DNA from: Saccharum officinarum
Lineage: Eukaryota > Streptophyta > Magnoliopsida > Poales > Poaceae
Direction: 5' to 3'
Assembly (NCBI GenBank): GCA_020631735.1
Contig: CM036201.1
Span: forward strand, 75,468,353-75,532,352
DNA length: 64,000 bases
Made by a program: the position numbers and the translations under genes. The notes beneath the pieces were generated by a model, which made no database searches, was not told the origin of the DNA, and saw nothing but the letters and a program-made list of their open reading frames with translations. Numbering within the stretch: position 1 is the first letter of the stretch; each line of letters begins with the position of its first letter. This document shows positions 1 through 12,500 of this stretch, piece after piece.

Positions 1-951
1 ACCCTCCTTCCGTACGACACAGCGCAGAGTAGGGGCGGCTGGTTCCGACCAGCTGGTAGCCGACGATGGTGGCACGGCCTGGCAGCGGCTACTTGCGCCT
101 GCACCTGGCCTGGGACTGGCCAGCGACGCCCTCCTCTCCTGGGTGCCTGGCTTGGGCGTAGCGAAGGACGGAGCACGGCGAGGGACGGAGGCGCCACTGC
201 ACTCACCAAGCATGCACATGGAGCTTGGAGGCGGAGGGCGAGGCGCCAGCGATCGGGTCCAGTGGCAGCTGCAGTCGATGGGGTGGTTGGCAGCGTACCA
301 AACGCGGAGGATTCCTTCTCTCCGCGGGAGACGGAGGTGACACGAGGATGGGGGCGTCGCGGGGGTTGGCAGCGGCGGCGCGGGATGGAGGTGGCGGCGC
401 GGCAGATTAGGACGGTAGGACGGCCACACGACGCCGCAATGCTGCGGCGCACGAACGCGGAGTGGGGAGATGAGCTTTTATGAGGATTTGATTTTTGTTT
501 TCTTTTTAGACGAACGACGCATACGACAATGGGTGGAGCGAGATATTCGATCTTTTCTGACGTATTAATGATAGCATTGCCGTAATTAAAAACTGCAGAT
601 TTGAATGGCTGTACACTACTGGTAAAGTGGTAAAACCCCCCAGCTGCTTGCTTGCTGTACCGCAGTACTGCACTGTCTGTGTGCCTGTTTCACGGTGAGC
701 CGCGTGCGTGCGTGCCCAATCAGGATCGGCCGGTACAAGTGGTGCACAGGGGACAAAATTAATAGAGTTGTTGGATCACAGCCACAGCCCAGCCGTCAGC
801 AGGCCAGATGCTCCCACGCCGCACCGTCGTCGTCTTGTCCGTGTACGTGTGCGTGCGAGGGAGAGAAACCGCGCACGTGGAATTGCAAGCAGCAGAGAAG
901 CTAGAGCTAGCTTATCTCTAAGCTCTACTCCACCGACGGAGTACCCGTGCC
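1..951. other. Intergenic, GC-rich start, no gene recognised
   Basis: The first ~480 bases are GC-rich and rich in GGCGGC-type triplets. Short open frames overlap in several phases, none with a recognisable domain. From about 480 to 950 the base composition falls to normal intergenic levels. I see no intron-exon pattern that would join these frames into a gene. It could be the 5' end of a gene lying to the left or a GC-rich transposon fragment. Confidence 0.4.
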
Positions 952-2142
952 TTTTTTTTAAGACTTTTTTCGAAAGATTCTTACAAATAAGCTTCTGACA
1001 GTCAGATTTAAAAAAATGAACTCTTCTCTTAGCGTTGTTGTTATTGGCGTCAAGATTAAACGTCTCGGCGTCAGCCCAATTGACGTCAAGCTCCTTACCC
1101 ACATCGACGTCGACGCAGAGCTAGAGGTGACGTGGCAGCCAGTTCGGTGCCAATGATAATTGGCATTACGCTTGACGCCAAGATTGACGGCGCCGAGCTC
1201 CTATTTTCAAACTTGTGGTCACTATTTAACCATGTTAAAGACTGATTTAGGTTTAGATCCAAAAGCAAAGTTTGTTGTACTCAACCCAAGCTACAAGTTC
1301 TATTAAAGGTCAAACTTCATATTTAGAAAAGAAACTATAGTTTTACCCTGATCAAAACAACATCATGAAAAAAGAGTTAACTATTGATCCAACACTTAGA
1401 AGCATTTTTACGCTAGTTCATGAACATAAACCCTAGATCATTTTTTATTTCTAGGTTGTTTTAAGTGATCAAACAGAAAGTCATTGCAAAAACTCTAGAG
1501 TTAGCCACATTTCTCAATATCCAAGTTCTAGTAAAAATTCAAATTTGTAAATGTCCAAATCATGGTAAAAAACCATTTTTCTGTATGTATATCTCATGGT
1601 AGTTGGTATTATAACATATCCAAGCCCCAACAAAAATCTAGACTACCAAATTTTTCCATAAGATGGACATACAAAGCTCTAAATTAACATGACTCGGACC
1701 CTAATTTTACTATAAGATGGACATACAAAATTTTAGTAAAGTCTTGATATTTTTCATGTGATGGGCAACCTAGAATTTGGCTAAGTCTTTAAATTTATCA
1801 TGAGATGAAAATATGGCTAAGTCTAGATTTTTGTTATGATTTGGACATTGACAAATTTATAATTTTACCATAACTTGGATATTAAAAAAAGGTTTCATGT
1901 TTTGGATTGGCGCCATGCTATAATCATGGCGTCATACTTGGCGCAAATACAATTCGAGCCGAGCTCACCTCCAGCTCTGCGTCGACGTCGACGTGGGCAA
2001 GGAGCTTTGCACCAATTAGGTTGGCGCCGAAACGTTTGATCTTGGCGTCAATAACAACGGTGCCAAAAGAAGGGTCTATTTTTTAAAATCTTATTGTTGG
2101 AGGCATATTTACGAAAATATTTTGAAAAAATGACTTAAAAAA
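952..2142. mobile_element. Foldback / MULE-like element with ~240-bp inverted ends
   Basis: The segment 952-1200 reappears in reverse complement at about 1905-2142. Shared blocks include the GTCGACGTCGACG core beside a GAGCTC/GCAGAGCT motif, the GTTGTTATTGGCGTCAAG block, and a poly-T plus AAGTC outer end. Several GGCGCC or GGCGTC words recur in both arms. The interior (1200-1900) is AT-rich with degenerate units around 'ATAAGATGGACATAC' and has no coding capacity. Long terminal inverted repeats without a gene suit a non-autonomous Mutator-like or foldback element. No clean target-site duplication was found, so the exact ends are approximate. Confidence 0.7.
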
Positions 2143-2358
2143 GACGGGGAGGCAGTGGCACCCACGAAAGGCAGGAAGCCACGGACGGCCACCAACCAAA
2201 CCTTACTCCTCGTCGCTTGGCCTCTCACGCCCTCACCCTGTCACCCATGCAGATGCAGGCCACGGGCGGGCTAGGGCACGTGGCCACGTGAGCAGTGACG
2301 GAGGCGACCCGGCGTCTCTAGCCACTATTTGGTTGCCTCCTCAGTCCTCTATGATTAT

Positions 2359-2615
2359 CAGAGACGGAACCAGGGGTAGCAGGGGCCGTGTCCTTAGCAT
2401 AGTAAGTTTTCTTTAATACCTATATAAATATATGAATTTACAGCTAAAAATATTAATTTTCATATATTTTTTTATTCAAAAATTATGATTTTAGTTATAA
2501 ATAGTGTAAAATATTTAAAAAGTTGTTAAGTCATATAATTACGTATATTTTAGCACACTAAAAAATATGATCATATTTGTTTGGCCTTCTAGTCAGAATC
2601 GTTGTTCCGTCTCTG
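2359..2615. mobile_element. hAT-type MITE, 257 bp
   Basis: The ends are CAGAGACGGAAC and GTTCCGTCTCTG, a 12-bp terminal inverted repeat. It is flanked on both sides by the identical 8-bp duplication ATGATTAT (2351-2358 and 2616-2623). An 8-bp duplication and a CAGAG-type terminus are diagnostic of the hAT superfamily. The interior is AT-rich and non-coding, so it is a non-autonomous copy. Confidence 0.88.
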
Positions 2616-2904
2616 ATGATTATAGTAGTGTTTGAGAAAGACTGTCAATAAAGAGCCACGGACACAGATGAGCACGTCACGTGATGCTAACAACTACTAT
2701 AACGCCTAGCAATTAAGCGTCACTTGCTCTGGCACAGTACTCATACAAAAAAAAATAAAAAATCTTTTAACAATCAGCTTTTTCTCAGACTTGCTGTGCC
2801 CAGTCTACTAGCCGAAAGTGCTAGTTTTACACCAGACGACAGGGCCCACGCGCGTCACCTTTACAACTCGATTCTAGGACATCCTCAATGCTAACTTGCA
2901 AATA

Positions 2905-3154
2905 CTACCTCCGTCCAATACCATTCTAGTATAGCTACACGTTTTAGTGCCTTAAGTTTAACCAATTATAGATAAAAAAATATCCATATTTATGAAACCA
3001 AATAAATATTATCAGATTAATTACGAAATGTATTTTCATAATAAATTAATTTAAAATCATAAACATAAATATTATTCACTCAAAACTTGGTCAAACATGA
3101 ATTATTTTTCGTGGCACGCAATCCATAGTTACATTCTTTTCAAGACCGAGACAG
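2905..3154. mobile_element. Degenerate Stowaway (Tc1/mariner) MITE
   Basis: The left end reads TA then CTACCTCCGTCC, a Stowaway terminus. The AT-rich interior and the phrase 'CTTGGTCAAACATGAA' are typical of grass Stowaways. The right end (GACCGAGACAGTA) is a mutated copy of the expected GGACGGAGGGAGTA. It is an old copy of about 250 bp. Confidence 0.6.
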
Positions 3155-3400
3155 TAGCTAACTAGATGAGACTTAAAAATAATAAAAAATTAACACTGTA
3201 TCGAAATGTTGTATGAACGGTTAGAGGTCGTGCTATACTAGCTATTTGATCTCTCTCTAATAGCTAATAGGATTTTTCATAGACTAGCTATTTGGGAATC
3301 ATTGAGGACGCCCTAAGGACTTCCTCGACTCTCCTCCTCGACTCTCCACGTTGGCGTGATGCCTAGCCTTTAACTGTACATTAAGATTCCATGTCATATA

Positions 3401-4079
3401 GGATCTGTTTGGATTCTGGTGGATTATAGAAGCCAACTTCTAGAATCTATCGATCAGGAGTCCCAAATAGCCCCAGCTTTTACAATCTAGAGTACCACAG
3501 ATTCCATAATCTAGGAAGCTGACCCAACTAGCTTTTTTCGACCTCTAGAAATCAAAAGACAATTCTGCCCCTCACTATTTCTCTCACCGTGTGCTATGTT
3601 GAGAAAACAAGGACCGAGAAAAAGCTTATGTCAGCTTTTACAGGGATCAAACAACCTACCAATTCAGCTTCTATAATCTAGCTTTTAGCAATTTAGCTTT
3701 TAATGGTCTGTTTGATACTTTCATATTGTGGAAGCTAGCTTTCAGAATCTACCAAGGGATCCAAACAGCTCCAGCTTGTAAGCAGCTTATGCAATGTACA
3801 CACATCCGGATCATACAATCTAGCAAGCTGAGGACACCCAACTTCTACCAGCTTATGGATTGAACTTGACTGATCTGCCCCTCACTTTTTGGCCCACTCA
3901 TTTCAGCCAGCTTTTAGAAGTAAGGGCATTTTGGTAATTTTACTTTGTACAGTGCTATAAGCCAGCTTTTAGAAGTTATGAATCCAAACAGCCTCCCATT
4001 TCAGCTTTTATAATCTAGTTTATAGGAATCTAGCTTTTAGAAGCTAGCTTCTGTAATCTGGGTGGATCTAAACGCAGCC
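3401..4079. mobile_element. MITE-like composite with TTTGGAT ends
   Basis: The left end GGATCTGTTTGGATTCTGG is mirrored at the right end by GGTGGATCTAAACGCAGCC. Many palindromic words of the type AGCTTTTAGAAGCTAGCTTCT fill the interior. A second TCTGTTTGATAC...AATCCAAACAGCC pair inside (about 3706-3994) suggests a nested or duplicated copy of the same family. There is no coding potential. Target-site duplication is not clear. Confidence 0.6.
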
Positions 4080-4866
4080 TAAAGCTAGCTTTCACAGTTC
4101 ATAGTATGCAAACAAGACCATAGTTTGATGGTTTGTTTATCAGCTATAAAACAGTGTTTTTTCATAATAAATTAACGTCAGTCGGTTTATCAGCTACAGA
4201 CGCCGTCATCCGAACAGGGCTGCCTCAGCTGACAAGGAGCAGAAAGTAATGTCACGAATGCACTGTGACAGAAAACGAGAGAAGAAATGACTATGCATGG
4301 TCAGTGTTTGGAGAGAAGAAAAGAGAGAAGAAAAGCTGCCAAACACTGTGGCATGCTTGCATTTTTTTCCTGCAAAGATCAGTGCGAGGAGAAGAGCAAG
4401 GACAAATAGGCGGCGATCTTGTTTTTTCTTTTGGCAGCCGTGGAGCTTACTTTGGTACAAGGCTTAACGCATTATGCGGGTGTATGCCTCCGTTACGCGT
4501 GCCCTAAATAGGCTATAGTATTAAGGCACTCGTTTTCATAAGAATAAGTAAGAGTTGCTGTTCAAGCGGACAGCAAATTGCTCGAGCATGATGCCCTGAT
4601 TGCGTGAGATCCAGGCATTGCAGGCATCCCAAGGAGTTCGTTCAGCTGTCAGCCGCCACAGAGATTCACAAGGAAATAATTTGTTTCGTTCCAGTTATAT
4701 TTTCCAAGCAAAGTCACGGTACCACCACCCTATACGGCTATACTATATATGCCATATTTTTTTTTACGAGAACGTGGGCTGCACCTGCACGTATTTCCTA
4801 TATATACGCTATACTATATACATATGCAAACGAGTATAGAATAAAAAAAGGTCGATGTCAGCATGC
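4080..4866. other. Intergenic, nothing recognised
   Basis: Low-complexity plant intergenic DNA. The short frames on both strands show no domain, no codon bias and no splice structure. Confidence 0.4.
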
Positions 4867-5112
4867 TTTCTCCGTCTAAAAAAATGCAATTCTTGATTTT
4901 CGAGAAGTCAAATAATGTGTACTTTAACCAAAATTATATAAAAAATTATTAACATTGATGATATAAAATTATTATCATTAGATTAGTTATAGCATATTTT
5001 TATAATAAATTTTTTTGAAGACATAAATGTAAATAATATTTACTATAAATTTGGTCAGACTTGAATAATCTTGAGTACTTTATAATTGCATTGTTTTGTG
5101 GGCGGAGAGAGT
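4867..5112. mobile_element. Stowaway MITE
   Basis: The left end TTTCTCCGTCTAAAAAAATGC and the right end TTGTGGGCGGAGAGAGTA form an imperfect inverted pair of Stowaway type next to TA. The AT-rich interior contains the typical 'TTTGGTCAGACTTGA' phrase. The copy is moderately decayed. Confidence 0.65.
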
Positions 5113-5233
5113 ATTTGTTTCAACCGCAGCTCTTGCACAGCGTGCAAGCATCACTGCGTCACGACTCTGTAGCTAGACTAGACAGTAGCCACGCAGCCAG
5201 AGCCATCGAACTGCCATAATAATAAATAAATAA

Positions 5234-5462
5234 GGGGTTGTTTAGTTTCTAAAAATTTTCATCCCAAAACATCACATCGAATCTTACGATACATGTATGA
5301 AGCATTAAATGTAGACGAAAAAAAACTAATTACACAGTTCACCGTGAAATCGCGAGACAAATCTTTTAAGCCTAATTAGTCCATGATTAAATAGTAATTG
5401 TCAAATAAAACAAAAAAACTACAGTAGCCAAATCCAAAAGTTTTTGCAAACTAAACGCCCCC
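5234..5462. mobile_element. Tourist (PIF/Harbinger) MITE, 229 bp
   Basis: The ends GGGGTTGTTTAGTTTCTAAA and TTTGCAAACTAAACGCCCCC are inverted repeats. TAA on each side (5231-5233 and 5463-5465) is the 3-bp target duplication expected for PIF/Harbinger. The element shares interior phrases (GCATTAAAT, CTAATTACACAGTT, CATGATT) with the copies at 18563, 38549 and 38951, so all four belong to one family. Confidence 0.8.
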
Positions 5463-5465
5463 TAA

Positions 5466-6236
5466 GTAAAAGAGAGCCAACCACCTGCCGATGTCAGCGT
5501 ATTTGTATCAACCTAACTCTTGACAGCTTGGAAGAAGCATCACTGCATCACGACTCTGTAGGCAGCCAGTCATTCCTCCCACCAGCCGGAATTAAAAAGC
5601 CCCGATCGATCCAGCAAAGTGCGTGCATCACGCCATAACCTTTCCCGAAGTCCCAAAACCAACTCGTCGTCGTCGTCTTCTCCTCTCTCAGACATCGTCC
5701 CAGCCCAGCGTCGTCCCCAGTCCATCGGCGGCCGTCGTCGCTCCGTGGATTCATTACCCCGGACGGCCGGCCGGCCGGGCTGCCCGTACGTCAGGCGGCG
5801 GCGGCAAAGGTATAGACCGAGGCCGGAGCGGCTGACCATCTCTCTGTGCACACTGGAGAACCCCACTCGATCAGCTCCAAGAACACCGGCCAGCAAGCTA
5901 GCCCCGTTTCTCTGTGCACACTGGAGAACCCTCTGCTAGCCAACAAGCTAGCAGCAACTGATGGTAACATGGTTTCTTCTTTTTCAGGCTCGTTAAAGTT
6001 TACGTCTTTATACGATCTTAATTCGCCAATAGGATCCTAATAGAGTCTACGTTTCTGTACTCTTTATATGTTCATCATCTCTTATGGCTATATCATCGTT
6101 CTACGATCTTATATCTAAAAATCCTCCGATCCGATTTTGAATCTCTCCGGTTGTGACGTCCTTAATGCATGCCGTGCTCCCTATTTTATTCGTTTTTGAG
6201 CTTTGCTACAATGGTTCACAAATCTTATTCTCTTTA
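5466..6236. other. Intergenic, with a short direct repeat; possible non-coding exon
   Basis: The block 5640-5940 is GC-rich and contains the phrase CTCTGTGCACACTGGAGAACCC twice (about 5840 and 5909), followed each time by an AGCAAGCTAG or ACAAGCTAG word. That is a local direct duplication of about 65 bp. A CTGATGGTAACATGG donor-like site follows at 5959. It could be an untranslated first exon, but no downstream coding exon is visible. Confidence 0.35.
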
Positions 6237-6353
6237 GGCTCTGTTCGTTTGATCCCAAACCAAGGGGACTCTGAGGGATTGAGGAGGATTAAATCCCCTG
6301 CAATTCAAAACCCCCCTTCAATCCCCTTGATTTTAACGACAACCGAACAAGCC
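6237..6353. mobile_element. Short MITE, ~117 bp
   Basis: The left end GGCTCTGTTCGTTTGATCCC and the right end AACGACAACCGAACAAGCC form an imperfect inverted repeat. The interior holds mirrored GGGGATT / AATCCCC blocks, so the whole element folds. It is a small non-coding DNA transposon, probably of the Harbinger or hAT class. The target duplication is unclear. Confidence 0.6.
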
Positions 6354-6763
6354 ACTACCGGGATTGGACTTGTTTTTCTTTCTGAAACAAGCGACGGGAA
6401 CTGAATAAAATACAGGGGGTCAAAAGGCAAAATTAAAAGCAGTTGTACAGAATTGAATCAAATAACTGAAGTTGCTGGCATGACCGTGATCCCCCAGAAA
6501 CCCCTGCCATGCACTTGCACCATACGTAGCAACTATTTTGGTATTAAATTTGAGTAGCTATGTATAAATAATTTTAAACAAATGAATAGCAAGTAAGGTG
6601 CCAACAATGTTTAGCAAAAGTGCTGACGGGATAAAATGACCACATTCCCGTTCCCTAATAAAAAAACACCTTATGCAGAATCGGAGACGGCTTATTGACA
6701 TCTCTATACATGATCGTACTAAATCGAAATGATACGATGATACAATATTATCTAAATTTTATA
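6354..6763. other. Intergenic, nothing recognised
   Basis: AT-rich single-copy-looking sequence with no gene, RNA or repeat structure that I can support. Confidence 0.4.
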
Positions 6764-6956
6764 CTTCCTTGGTTCCATAATAGATGGCGTTTTAGTTTTG
6801 GCATAGGAATTAAGGAGTGAAAAAGATGTAATACAGAAGGAGAGAGATAGAGACGTATTTGTAAAAGAGAAATATGCATTTTTAGGTGGGAATGACAGCT
6901 ACTAATTCAGAGTGTAATAAAAGGTTAAAAGACCAAGTATTATGAGTTGGAGGGAG
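6764..6956. mobile_element. Stowaway MITE, 193 bp
   Basis: It begins TA-CTTCCTTGGTTCC and ends GTTGGAGGGAG-TA, with TA dinucleotides outside both ends (6762-6763 and 6957-6958). The inverted CTTCC..GGAGGGAG ends and the TA target identify a Stowaway (Tc1/mariner) MITE. Confidence 0.75.
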
Positions 6957-8123
6957 TACTTTATTTCGATGCTACGATCGTATATAGTATATAATAATTG
7001 ATATAAGTAATTATGTTAAAATGATTCGGCCGTGATAAAATTCTATTTTTAAAAATTAAGAGAACTCACAAATAATAACAAGAATTACACTTAATAAAGT
7101 TTAAACGGTAAATAAATAAATTAATTAAGTATAGGTTTAAATCTTTACTACGTATCACAAATCTTATATAAAATAAAATATATATTTTGTAAGTTTGATA
7201 GGATCCCGATACAAACGATTATACCTGGCATCCTGAATTCTCTCGATTGTAACAACTTCGGGTCGGCTCGAGATCCACTGAGGGGCGTGCTGGGAAGAGC
7301 TGCAGCTCTATTCGTTTCGCTAGAAATTTAGCTTAGGCTGCTGAAAAGTACCGCTGAAGCCGCGCTGAATAACGGGGCCGAAGGTGATTGGGAGATAAAG
7401 CGCATGGCTCACCGGGAGTCGGGAGTCGTGTAGTGCTTTGACCCATGGGAGAAACTCCACTGGGAAAGGTTCCTCCCCCGCTATTTTTGTTTGCTTCTCC
7501 TTCTCCTAGCAGGAGGGCCGAGGCCCATGGGTGTGCGAGAGGTGCATAGAAACATGGCTCCCAAATTTTAGGGGCCACGTATGTCGTCACCCTACCGCGC
7601 TGTGATAGATCTGTGTTGCGAAAGTATCGAGCACCCGGCGCACGATAGTTGCCGCTGGCTGATGTTACTTGACTACATTATATCCATCACTTCATGATGT
7701 GTGTGAACCGTAAAGCAAGTGACTACTCTTGAGTACGTAGTGACTATCCGACCTAGGGGATCAAATCAATGCAATTAATTTTTCTAGGATCAAGCCCAGC
7801 ATACGGAGATGCAGCTAACTTTTCTAATGGGTACAATAGTAGCACCATGATCCAGCGACAACGCCCTATATGCAATTTAATCTTCTCCTTCAATTTAAAT
7901 TCTAGTATCCTTTGTATGATTATGTCTAATGTTCCAACACTAAAACATGTCTTCAAGCAAATATCAATCTACTTAAGAAAACAACAAATAATAAATCAAA
8001 ATTTAACTCAGTTTTAAAAAATAGTTACAGAATGATTATTATAAAAAAATAGACATAAAAAGGACCTTGGTTTAGGGTTTTCTACGAATTTTGCCGGCTC
8101 GGCCCTCCCTAGCAGGCGTGGAC
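6957..8123. other. Intergenic, no gene recognised
   Basis: AT-rich in the first 250 bases, then a more GC-rich stretch (7240-7620). The phrase TTCGTTTCGCTAGAAATTTAGC at 7312 looks like one end of a hAT-type MITE without a visible partner. No open frame has a recognisable domain. Confidence 0.4.
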
Positions 8124-8750
8124 TAAAGCTGGACTAATGAGCCAGCTCGGCTCATTCTGGCTCGTTAAGATAACGAGCCAGCTCGGCTCGGCTCGTTATC
8201 TTAACGAGCCAGAAGGCTGGCTCGGCTCGGCTCGTTTACGAGCTCGAGCTGGCTCGTTTGGCTCGCGAGCCAGCCATATTAAAACATAAAAAATATAATA
8301 TGTGTATTATCTAAAGTTTGATAATGGTAATAATATAAAACTAGTCCATTCATAAGTCTTAATAAATCATACAAAAATAATATGTACTATTATATTATAA
8401 TACTATACACCATACATTGTGTATGGTTCATACTCCATACCATATATGATGCATCCATTATCCATACATTCATTTAAAATAAAAAGAGTCAAATTAATCT
8501 AAAATTTATAGAGTCAAAGTCCAATCATCAATAAATTATAAAGTGTAAGACATAAAGTTATATAACACTAATAAAAGTTTAAGGTCAACAACTTTAACTC
8601 GTTAGGCTCGCGAGCTGGCTCGAGCTGGCTCGTTAAGACACGAGCTAGGATGCTTGCTCAGCTCGTTTGAGAAATTAAACGAGCCGAGCTGAGCCACTCT
8701 CCATTCGAGTCCAGCGAACTATCGAGTTGCGAACTTTTCGTCCAGCTTTA
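8124..8750. mobile_element. hAT MITE A, 627 bp, upstream of ABCC10
   Basis: The ends are TAAAGCTGGAC and GTCCAGCTTTA, a perfect 11-bp inverted repeat. It is flanked by the identical 8-bp duplication GCGTGGAC (8116-8123 and 8751-8758), the hallmark of hAT. Both subterminal zones are packed with GGCTCG / CGAGCC words that can pair across the element. The middle (about 8275-8600) is AT-rich and non-coding. The right end is 787 bp before the ABCC10 start codon, so it may lie in the promoter or at the transcription start. It is the same family as the copy in intron 6. Confidence 0.9.
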
Positions 8751-8922
8751 GCGTGGACCACGAGGGTTCGGGATTCTTGTGTTGAGTCCCCGTCTCTCCA
8801 GAAGTTTGGGGTTTTCTCCCGCGCCAGCGCCAGCGCCAGATGCTCCCGCATTGTTCGAGTTTGGATTATCTGGGGCAGCCGGGGCGATTTATTCCACGCG
8901 TTTCATCATCTTTATTTCCTGT

Positions 8923-9115
8923 CGCGGTATAGGCTTTTTCTTCGAAACAGATTTCATTCTTTATTTATTGCCACGGTATAGGCTTTTTCTTCGAATCAGA
9001 TTTTTAGTTTACGAACTAGCAGGAATGATTCCATTTCCACGGGTGGATGCGTGTTTCTTTTTCCAAGGGAAAGAATGATAGATGCATGCTGTTTTTGTTT
9101 TTGTTTTTGTTTTTC
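8923..9115. repeat. Short tandem duplication and (TTTTTG)n tract before ABCC10
   Basis: The phrase CGGTATAGGCTTTTTCTTCGAA occurs twice (about 8925 and 8971), a tandem duplication of about 46 bp. A TTTTTG microsatellite follows at about 9088-9113. The stretch probably lies in the ABCC10 leader or its first introns. A possible leader splice acceptor (TTTGTTTAACAG) lies at about 9300-9311 and another (CTGCTAG) just before the start codon. Confidence 0.5.
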
Positions 9116-9537
9116 CCCTCTTTGGATAGTGGAGGACCATGAAGAAAAAAAAAAGCAGTTATTGGATTGGTCCTGTCACGTTCGCTTGTGTTACAGTTTC
9201 GTTGATCATGAATTTTACCCTGCAATTTCCTAAACCTTTTCATGAATCTGATTTTTTTCTATAAAAAAATGGTTCTTTGACCTGACTACATTCCTATGTT
9301 TTGTTTAACAGATGGGCTTGAGGAGGACCTGACCCAAGCATCAGTGCAGTAAACGTTGGACACATGGCTTCTCTCACAAGTTAGTCCTCTTTTTCGCCTC
9401 TCTCACAGCATCGTTATTGTGCTGCTCGTTGATGAGAGCTCCTACACTACAGGATAGGAATGCATGTCAGTTCTGTAGCATAAGTATTCTGACGAGGGGT
9501 TGCATTCTTTGAAATTTATTATCTGCTAGGTTCTTGG

Positions 9538-12500
9538 ATGGCGGGCATGTGCGGGAGCCCATTTTGCTCCAAGGAAGCTTCAGCGTCATGTGGATGGGAG
9601 GAAATATTCAACTCCTCCACTTGCACGAATCATATCCTGGCGATTGGCATCGCTGCTCTGATCGTCATCGTTCTTGCAATCCAGCTGCTCGTCAGGATTG
9701 CAAAGAGCAGACAATATGCGCGCCAGCTCGTCGCGCTCACTTTGCCACTGCAGTTGGCTGCTGTAGTGTTCAATGGCTGCTTGGGTCTCATTTATCTTGG
9801 CCTTGCATTGTGGATGCTGGGGACCAACTTCAGCCAGCATGCTTCTGTCTACCTTCCACATCGGTGGTTGGTGAACTTGTCTCAGGGACTCAGTTTGATC
9901 CTTATCAGCTTTGCTTTCAGCATCAGAACACAGTTCCTTGGAGCAGCATTTTACCGGGTTTGGTCAGTTCTGCTGACCACATATGCTGCATTCGTTTGCT
10001 GTACCTCAGTAGTTTACATGATTGCAGATAAGGTACTAGGCATGAAGGCTTGTTTGGATGTTCTATCCTTACCAGGTGCACTACTGCTCCTTGTTTATGG
10101 GATTTGGCACGTCAGGGAAGATGGTAATGGAGGAGTTGAAAGTGCTTTATATAAGCCTCTGAACACTGAGACTCACGAAGATATGGCTGATTCTCAGAGT
10201 CATGTAACCCCGTTTGCTAAAGCCGGGATTTTCAGCGTGATGACATTTTGGTGGCTAAATCCTATGATGAAGATGGGTTATGAGAAGCCTCTTGAGGACA
10301 AAGACATGCCGCTTTTAGGTCCCTCAGATCGAGCATATAGCCAGTACTTGATGTTTTTGGAGAATCTGAACAGGAAGAAGCAGTTGCAAGCATATGGCAA
10401 TCCGTCGGTCTTTTGGACTATCGTTTATTGTCACAAAAGTGCAATCTTGGTCTCAGGTTTCTTTGCATTGCTCAAAGTGGTTACATTGTCTTCAGGTCCA
10501 GTGATTTTGAAAGCATTCATCAATGTTTCACTTGGGAAAGGGTCCTTTAAATACGAAGCCTATATTCTAGCTGCAGCAATGTTTGTTATTAAATGCTTTG
10601 AATCTTTGTCACAGAGGCAGTGGTATTTCCGTACTCGGAGGTTAGGACTCCAAGTGAGGTCATTCCTATCGGCTGCCATCTATAAGAAACAACAGAAGCT
10701 ATCAAGCTCTTCAAAACTGAAGCATTCTTCTGGAGAGATCATAAACTATGTCGCTGTTGACGCCTACCGGATTGGTGAGTTCCCATACTGGTTCCATCAG
10801 ACATGGACAACAAGTGTCCAACTTTGCATTGCTCTAGGGATTCTGTATAATGCAGTTGGTCTTGCTATGATTTCATCGCTGGTTGTCATCATTCTCACTG
10901 TAATCTGCAATGCTCCTCTAGCCAAGTTGCAACACAAATTTCAGAGTAAACTTATGGAAGCACAAGATGTGAGACTGAAGGCGATGTCAGAGTCCTTAAT
11001 TCACATGAAGGTCTTGAAACTTTATGCATGGGAGACTCATTTCAAGAAGGTCATTGAGGGGTTAAGGGAGACTGAAATCAAGTGGTTGTCAGCATTCCAG
11101 CTTAGGAAATCATACAACAGTTTCCTGTTCTGGACATCACCTGTTTTAGTTTCGTCTGCAACCTTCCTAACATGCTATCTTTTGAAAATTCCTCTTGATG
11201 CTAGCAACGTATTCACATTTGTGGCCACTCTGCGCCTTGTTCAAGATCCAATTAGGCAGATACCAGATGTAATTGGAGTCGTTATACAAGCTAAAGTTGC
11301 TTTCACTAGGATAACAAAGTTTCTTGATGCGCCTGAGCTGAATGGACAGGTTAGGAAGAAATACTGTGTGGGCAATGAATATCCTATAGTGATGAACTCT
11401 TGCAGTTTCTCATGGGATGAGAACCCATCAAAACCAACTCTGAAGAATATAAATTTGGTAGTCAAAGCTGGAGACAAGGTTGCAATCTGTGGTGAGGTAG
11501 GATCGGGAAAGTCAACACTTTTGGCTGCAGTTCTTGGAGAGGTTCCTAAAACTGAAGGCATGGTATGCATTTTATTAACTAAACATTTATGATACTTCTA
11601 TATAGCTTTTTTTATTGGGGAATTTTTTTGTAACTTCATAATCGTAACACTCAGCTGCAAGTGCATAATTGCCATGTAGTTAAGCAGTACAACACTGCTA
11701 TGTGCACTTCAGAACCTCGGTTTCTAGTTTCTTTCTCAAAATACAACATGCAACAACAATATCTTATGCTTGACAAAGTTGTTATAGTTAATTTGTTTGA
11801 TGATATTGGAAAATTAAGAAAATTAAGCATGTTAATTGGTTCCTCCGAATTAAAATTTTCAGATCCAAGTTTGTGGGAAAATAGCATATGTTTCTCAAAA
11901 TGCATGGATCCAAACAGGAACCGTGCAAGACAATATTCTCTTTGGGTCTTCGATGGACAGGCAAAGATACCAAGAAACACTTGAGAGGTGCTCTTTAGTA
12001 AAAGACCTTGAAATGTTGCCATATGGAGACAATACTCAAATCGGGGAGAGGGGTGTAAATCTTAGCGGTGGTCAGAAGCAGCGTGTTCAGCTTGCTCGTG
12101 CATTATACCAAAATGCAGACATTTATCTTCTTGATGACCCTTTCAGCGCTGTTGATGCTCACACAGCAACTAGTCTTTTTAATGTAAGTGGCTAATAACA
12201 ATCGTGAATTGCAATATTGATCATAGGCTGTTAAGAAACATTTTTTATTTATTTGACAGGAATATGTCATGGGAGCTCTGTCAGATAAGACTGTCCTTTT
12301 GGTGACCCACCAAGTCGATTTTTTGCCTGTATTCGATTCTGTTCTGGTATGTTTTCATACTTTATCCTAATCTCTCTTTAACTTTTCATACCTAAGACAT
12401 TTTTAGTGTTTCGACTTTCTCGCTGATCAAGCAATATCCATGTTTATATTTTTTTAGTGACCGTATTTGTTTGTTGATGCCATCTGAAACAAGTGTTGTT

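Noticed and set aside
9312..9383. Short ATG frames just upstream of the ABCC10 start as uORFs
   Set aside because: The leader exon structure of ABCC10 is not certain, so it is unclear whether these ATGs are in the mature transcript.
11241..11570. Minus-strand frames opposite ABCC10 exons
   Set aside because: Shadows of the coding strand; the plus-strand frame has full domain support.
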